Below, in pieces: positions 60,216 to 64,000 of a DNA stretch of 64,000 nucleotides. A program made the position numbers and the translations under genes. The number at the start of each line of letters is the position of its first letter. Position 1 is the first letter of the stretch. Source of the DNA: Streptomyces dioscori (GTDB lineage Bacteria; Actinomycetota; Actinomycetes; Streptomycetales; Streptomycetaceae); NCBI RefSeq assembly GCF_003024195.1, contig NZ_KZ679045.1, positions 186,001-250,000 of the forward strand. Direction: 5' to 3'. The notes beneath the pieces were generated by a model. It made no database searches, was not told the origin of the DNA, and was given only the letters and a program-made list of their open reading frames with translations.

Positions 60216-60866
60216 ATGCCCTCGGCCCCCGCGCCCTCGGTTCTCGCCGCCTTCGAAGGGGCCAAGGGGTTCATGCCCGTACGGGAGGGGCTCGCCCTGT
60301 ACGCCGCCGCCGTCGAGGCGGGACGGCTGGGCCTGCCTCTGCTGGAGGTCGGGACGTACTGCGGCCGCTCCACGATCCTGCTCGCCGACGCCGCCCGCGA
60401 GGCCGGTGTCACGGCGATCACCGTCGACCACCACCGCGGCAGCGAGGAGCAGCAGCCCGGCTGGGAGTACCACGACCCGTCGACGGTCGACCCGGAACTC
60501 GGCCGCATGGACACGCTCCCCGCCTTCCGCCGTACGCTCCACCGCGCCGGTCTGGAGGATCACGTGGTCGCGGTCGTCGGCCGCTCCCCGCAGATCGCCG
60601 CCTTCTGGAACTCCCCCCTCGGCCTCGTCTTCATCGACGGTGGCCACACCGACGAGCACGCGAGCGGCGACTACGAGGGCTGGGCGCCGCACGTCGCCGA
60701 GGGCGGGCTGCTGCTCATCCATGACGTGTTCCCGGATCCGGTGGACGAGTTCACGGGACAGGCGCCGTACCGCGTGTATCTGCGGGCGCTGGAGTCCGGC
60801 GCGTTCACGGAGGTCTCGGCGACGGACTCCCTGCGGGTGCTGCGTCGCACCGGCAAGGGCGTCTGA
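60216..60866 (+). CDS. Class I SAM-dependent methyltransferase (O-methyltransferase type)
   Basis: A 216-residue enzyme with SAM-binding motif I LPLLEVGTYCGRSTILLADAA near residue 40, an acidic loop AITVDHHRGS, and FIDGGHTDEHASGDYEGWAPHVAEGGLLLIHDVF near 140, as in the methyltransferase_24 family. The ATG at 60216 follows TGGAGGAACTTC. The acceptor is unknown. It precedes a cell-wall amidase gene by 78 bases on the same strand. Confidence 0.88.
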   Translation: MPSAPAPSVLAAFEGAKGFMPVREGLALYAAAVEAGRLGLPLLEVGTYCGRSTILLADAAREAGVTAITVDHHRGSEEQQPGWEYHDPSTVDPELGRMDTLPAFRRTLHRAGLEDHVVAVVGRSPQIAAFWNSPLGLVFIDGGHTDEHASGDYEGWAPHVAEGGLLLIHDVFPDPVDEFTGQAPYRVYLRALESGAFTEVSATDSLRVLRRTGKGV

Positions 60867-60944
60867 GGGACCAAAACGGCAGGAGTCGGCGCCCCGGCAC
60901 CTCCTTCACCGCGCGGGGCCCGGCCGACCCGTAAGGTGTTGGCC

Positions 60945-61928
60945 GTGTCATACGTAGGCCCGGACTTCGAACCCCCACGCCCCCCGCGCCACCCCCTGCG
61001 CGGACCCCTGACCGTCGCGGTCGCCGCGCTCGTACCGGGAGCCCTGGTGGGCTGGCTGGTGTGGCAGGCGGTCGGCGACTCCGACGACGGGGACGGATCG
61101 GCGGCAGCCAGGACGTCGGCCTCGGCCGGCGCGTCCGCATCCGCATCCGCATCCGCATCCGCGCCCTCGTCCGAACTGCCCGGCCCCTCCGAGGACGGCA
61201 AGGAGCAGTCCGGCGGCGGTGACGAGTCCGGCGCTTCCGCCCCCGCGGGCTCCGGCCCCCTCAAGGGCAAGGTCGTCGTCATCGACCCCGGTCACAACCC
61301 CGGCAACTTCCGGCACCCGTCCGACATCAACCGCAAGGTGAACATCGGGACGAACTGGAAGGAGTGCGACACGACGGGTACGTCGACCAACGCCGGTTAC
61401 ACCGAGGCCGAGTTCACCCTCGACGTCTCGCACCGGCTGCGCGCGATCCTCAAGAAGGAGGGCGCCACGGTGAAGTTCACCCAGGACGGCGACCGCGCCT
61501 GGGGCCCGTGCGTGGACGAGCGGGCCGAGATCGGCAACAAGGCCGGGGCGGACGCCGTCGTGTCGATCCACGCGGACGGCTCGGCGGCCGGCAACCGCGG
61601 CTTCCATGTGATCCTGCCCGGCTCGGTGCACTCCGGCGCCGCCGACACCCGCCCCATCGTGGCCTCGTCCCGGGCGCTGGGCGAACGCATCGCCGGCGGT
61701 TTCCTGCGCACCACCGGCGGGCCGCCCTCCAACTACATCGGTGACGGCACCGGCCTCGATGTGCGCAAAGACCTCGGCGGTCTCAATCTGTCAACGGTTC
61801 CGAAGGTGTTCATCGAGTGCGGCAACATGCGCGACACGAAGGACTCCGCGCAGCTGACCAGCGGCACTTGGCGGCAGAAGGCGGCGGAGGGAATCTCTGA
61901 GGGAATCGTGAGTTTCCTGCGCGGGTAG
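60945..61928 (+). CDS. N-acetylmuramoyl-L-alanine amidase (Amidase_3), membrane-anchored
   Basis: A 327-residue protein. A signal anchor (LTVAVAALVPGALVGWLVWQAV, residues about 24-45) and a Ser/Ala/Asp-rich linker with an ASASASAS repeat precede the amidase domain. Zinc ligands are His in VIDPGHNPGN, Glu in GYTEAEFTLDVS and His in VSIHADGS; the catalytic Glu is in FIECGNMRD. It cleaves the bond between MurNAc and the peptide stem outside the membrane. The start is the GTG at 60945 behind AAGGTG. Confidence 0.92.
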   Translation: MSYVGPDFEPPRPPRHPLRGPLTVAVAALVPGALVGWLVWQAVGDSDDGDGSAAARTSASAGASASASASASAPSSELPGPSEDGKEQSGGGDESGASAPAGSGPLKGKVVVIDPGHNPGNFRHPSDINRKVNIGTNWKECDTTGTSTNAGYTEAEFTLDVSHRLRAILKKEGATVKFTQDGDRAWGPCVDERAEIGNKAGADAVVSIHADGSAAGNRGFHVILPGSVHSGAADTRPIVASSRALGERIAGGFLRTTGGPPSNYIGDGTGLDVRKDLGGLNLSTVPKVFIECGNMRDTKDSAQLTSGTWRQKAAEGISEGIVSFLRG

Positions 61929-62086
61929 CGATCAGAGGGGACATCCGGGCGGACACCCGTGTAGGGCGGGCGATAGTGTCGTCCCTACGATAAGGGGCCA
62001 CCCCTGCGCTTCACACCACGACCTGACGGCGACGTGGCGAGAGCGACGCCTCTACCGATGACGAGACGACTGACGAAGGACCTGAA

Positions 62087-62944
62087 GTGAATATCCGCTC
62101 CCTCACTAGGGGCGACGGCGTGGTGATCGGAGCAGCGGTTCTGCTGTTGATCGCGTCGTTCCTCGAAATCTATTCGATCGACGGGGCCCCCGACAGCGCC
62201 GACATCCCGAACGCCTGGGGCAGCGGCCCGGTCCTCCTGAGCGTCACCCTGGCCGGCATCATCGGCGCCGCGCTGATCGTCGTCGCCCGCGGTCTGCCGC
62301 AGGCGCCGAAGGTCGCCGGTCTCGACCTCGGCCCGTTCGGTGTCGCCTTCACGGTGTTCGCCGCGTGGAGCGCCCTCGGGAACATCTTCGACCCGGCCGG
62401 CGGCTTCGACAACAACGGTGGCAGTGACGCCATCGGCAGCGGTACCGGCCTCATCCTCAGCTTCATCGCCACTCTGGTGCTCGCCGGTGCGGCGATCGCC
62501 ACCCCGCTGGTCCCGGCCCTCAAGGGCGCGCTCCTGCCGCCCCCGAAGCCGGCCGCCCCGCAGCCCTACGGCGGTCAGCCGCAGGGTGGTTACGGCTACC
62601 CGGGCGCCCAGCAGCCCGGCCCGTCCTTCGGCGGCCAGCCCGGTCAGCCCGGTCAGCCCGGTCAGCCGCAGCAGGGCCAGCCGTTCGGCACTCAGCCGGG
62701 CCAGCCCCATCAGGCGCAGGCTCCGCAGGCGCAGCAGCCCGCCGGGGACTTTGCCCCGTTCTGGTTCGCGGTGCCGGTGGCCCGTCCGCTGTTCGCGGAG
62801 GACGGTTCGCCCACGCCGATCGCCGAACTGGCGCCGGGTACGTGGTACTTGGCCGTCGAGCAGCGCGGTCCGAGCCTGGTGGCCCAGACGCAGGACGGCC
62901 GCCGCGGTGTACTGCAGGACACGTCCGGGATCCAGCGCGGCTGA
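62087..62944 (+). CDS. DUF5336-like four-helix membrane protein with Pro/Gly/Gln-rich linker
   Basis: A 285-residue protein. Four hydrophobic segments lie in residues 10-150 (GVVIGAAVLLLIASFLEIYS; VLLSVTLAGIIGAALIVVA; FGVAFTVFAAWSALGNIF; LILSFIATLVLAGAAIATPL). A linker (GQPGQPGQPGQPQQGQ) leads to a small C-terminal domain (PFWFAVPVARPLFAEDGSPTPIAELAPGTWYLAVEQRG). The membrane part resembles DUF5336-type actinobacterial proteins. The GTG start at 62087 follows GAAGGACC. Role unknown. Confidence 0.8.
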   Translation: MNIRSLTRGDGVVIGAAVLLLIASFLEIYSIDGAPDSADIPNAWGSGPVLLSVTLAGIIGAALIVVARGLPQAPKVAGLDLGPFGVAFTVFAAWSALGNIFDPAGGFDNNGGSDAIGSGTGLILSFIATLVLAGAAIATPLVPALKGALLPPPKPAAPQPYGGQPQGGYGYPGAQQPGPSFGGQPGQPGQPGQPQQGQPFGTQPGQPHQAQAPQAQQPAGDFAPFWFAVPVARPLFAEDGSPTPIAELAPGTWYLAVEQRGPSLVAQTQDGRRGVLQDTSGIQRG

Positions 62945-63071
62945 CCCCGTCACCGCCGGTCCTTCACGGCCCTCCGCCCAGGGTGCTCCTCGGAGCCCTT
63001 CCGGGCGGGGGGCCGTTCCCGTACAGTCGGCCCGGCCCGGATGACATCTGACGAACCGTCAGGAGTGGTGT

Positions 63072-64000
63072 ATGCGGCTCGGACTCGCCCTCGGATACTG
63101 GGGCCGCGGCCCCTCCGCCGACCATGTGCCCCTCGCCCTGGAGGCGGAACGGCTCGGCTACGACTCGGTGTGGACCGCCGAGTCCTGGGGCTCGGACGCC
63201 TTCACCCCGCTCACCTGGATCGCCGCGCAGACCTCAAGGATCAAGCTGGGTACGGCGGTTGCCCAGATGGCGGCCCGCTCCCCCACCACGACGGCGATGC
63301 ACGCGCTGACGCTCGACCACCTCTCGGGCGGGCGCGTGATGCTCGGCCTCGGGCTGTCCGGGCCGCAGGTCGTCGAGGGCTGGTACGGGCGCCCGTTCCC
63401 GAAGTCACCGCTGACGGCGACCCGGGAGTACGTCGACGTCGTACGCCAGGTCCTGCGGCGCGCGGGGCCCGTCGAACTGGACGGCCGCTTCCACACACAC
63501 CCGTACCGGGGCTCGGACGGCACCGGACTCGGCAAAGCCCTCAAGCCCATCACCCACCCGCTCCGCCCCGACCTGCCGGTGCTCCTGGGGGCCGAGGGGC
63601 CGAAGAACATCGCCCAGACGACACGGATCGCGGACGGCTGGCTGCCGTTGTACTGGTCGCCGATGCGGACGGCGGTGTACGAGGCTTCCCTGGGCGCGGC
63701 GCCCGAGGGGTTCCTCGTCGCCCCGATGGTCCGGGCGAAAGTGTGTGACGACGTCGCCGAGGGGCTGCTGCCGGTGAAGGCGATGCTCGGCTTCTACATC
63801 GGGGGGATGGGGCATGCGGCCCGGAACTTCCATGCGGATCTGATGGGGCGGATGGGGTTCGAGGAGGAGGCTCGGCGGGTGCAGGAGCTGTTTCTTGCGG
63901 GGCGGCGGGAGGAGGCGGTGTCGGCCGTGCCGGACGCTTTCGCGGACGAGATCTCTCTGATCGGCCCGCGCGAACGGATCGCGGAACGCCTGGACCTGTG
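63072..64000 (+). CDS. LLM-class F420-dependent oxidoreductase (cut by window edge)
   Basis: About 310 residues of a luciferase-like TIM-barrel oxidoreductase that uses F420 or FMN. Recognised from LGLALGYWGRGPSADHVPLALEAERLGYDSVWTAESWGSDAF, IKLGTAVAQMAARSPTTTAMHALTLDHLSGGRVMLGLGLSGPQVVEGWYG, and GAEGPKNIAQTTRIADGW. The ATG at 63072 follows AGGAGTGGTG. The C-terminus extends past 64000. Confidence 0.93.
   Translation, partial: MRLGLALGYWGRGPSADHVPLALEAERLGYDSVWTAESWGSDAFTPLTWIAAQTSRIKLGTAVAQMAARSPTTTAMHALTLDHLSGGRVMLGLGLSGPQVVEGWYGRPFPKSPLTATREYVDVVRQVLRRAGPVELDGRFHTHPYRGSDGTGLGKALKPITHPLRPDLPVLLGAEGPKNIAQTTRIADGWLPLYWSPMRTAVYEASLGAAPEGFLVAPMVRAKVCDDVAEGLLPVKAMLGFYIGGMGHAARNFHADLMGRMGFEEEARRVQELFLAGRREEAVSAVPDAFADEISLIGPRERIAERLDL

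Noticed and set aside
57890..60514. 874-residue minus-strand open frame
   Set aside because: Shadow of the MFS fusion gene and of the intergenic repeats, which stay open in several frames.

Overview
The window is high-GC actinobacterial DNA, almost certainly Streptomyces. Evidence: strong G/C third-position bias, GTG and TTG starts, Scr1/DUF397, DUF6879 and NB-ARC/TPR families, an actinobacterial-type RNase P RNA, and the gene order yaaA - eda - histidine phosphatase - zinc-ribbon protein - Nif3, which I recall from Streptomyces chromosomes. It falls into two halves divided by rnpB at about 34.85-35.27 kb.

Left half (1-34.8 kb) is a defence island. It carries a complete or nearly complete type 2 BREX (phage growth limitation, Pgl) system on the minus strand, split into two translationally coupled pairs: pglW-pglX (26.7-18.3 kb) and pglY-pglZ (6.6 kb to the left edge, pglZ cut by the window). 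The roughly 11.7 kb between the pairs holds accessory genes: an RHH/PIN toxin-antitoxin pair, an NB-ARC/TPR STAND NTPase with a small overlapping partner, a NACHT-type STAND NTPase with a membrane-anchored partner, a DUF6879 pair, an EcsC-like protein, a Scr1/DUF397 pair with an anti-sigma-like ATPase, and a frameshifted methyltransferase. Both STAND proteins share a short motif at their N-terminus with the C-terminus of their small partner. That is the layout expected of prion-like (amyloid) signalling between a sensor and an effector, and it is the most interesting signal in the window. To the right of pglW lie a ScoMcrA-like type IV restriction enzyme, a 42-residue membrane peptide, a decayed DUF2075 gene, and two tandem full-length DUF2075 helicases with N-terminal PD-(D/E)xK-like nuclease motifs and a duplicated 5' leader. 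The island ends with a perfect 22-bp palindrome and the terminator of rnpB, whose 3' end points into the island.

Right half (35-64 kb) looks like native chromosome. In order: an EamA exporter run by a His-rich AraC regulator; a divergent MerR operon with a 19-bp repeat array between; an RNB ribonuclease; YaaA; KDPG aldolase; a histidine phosphatase that lacks the usual RNase H domain; a zinc-ribbon protein with an apparent CTG start; Nif3; a repeat-rich protein of unknown function; a catabolic cluster (SDR, Zn alcohol dehydrogenase, MaoC-type hydratase, SCP-x thiolase) whose two promoter regions each carry a KstR-type operator; an ABC exporter followed by a DesKR-like two-component system; two MFS exporters; a SAM methyltransferase; a cell-wall amidase; a DUF5336-like membrane protein; and the start of an F420-type oxidoreductase. 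A GC-rich intergenic repeat family (core GTTCCCCGCGCCCC) occurs at least 13 times here, and I see no copy in the left half.

Coordinates of starts were chosen from ribosome-binding sites and gene overlaps. Family assignments come from recognised motifs only, since no database search was possible.
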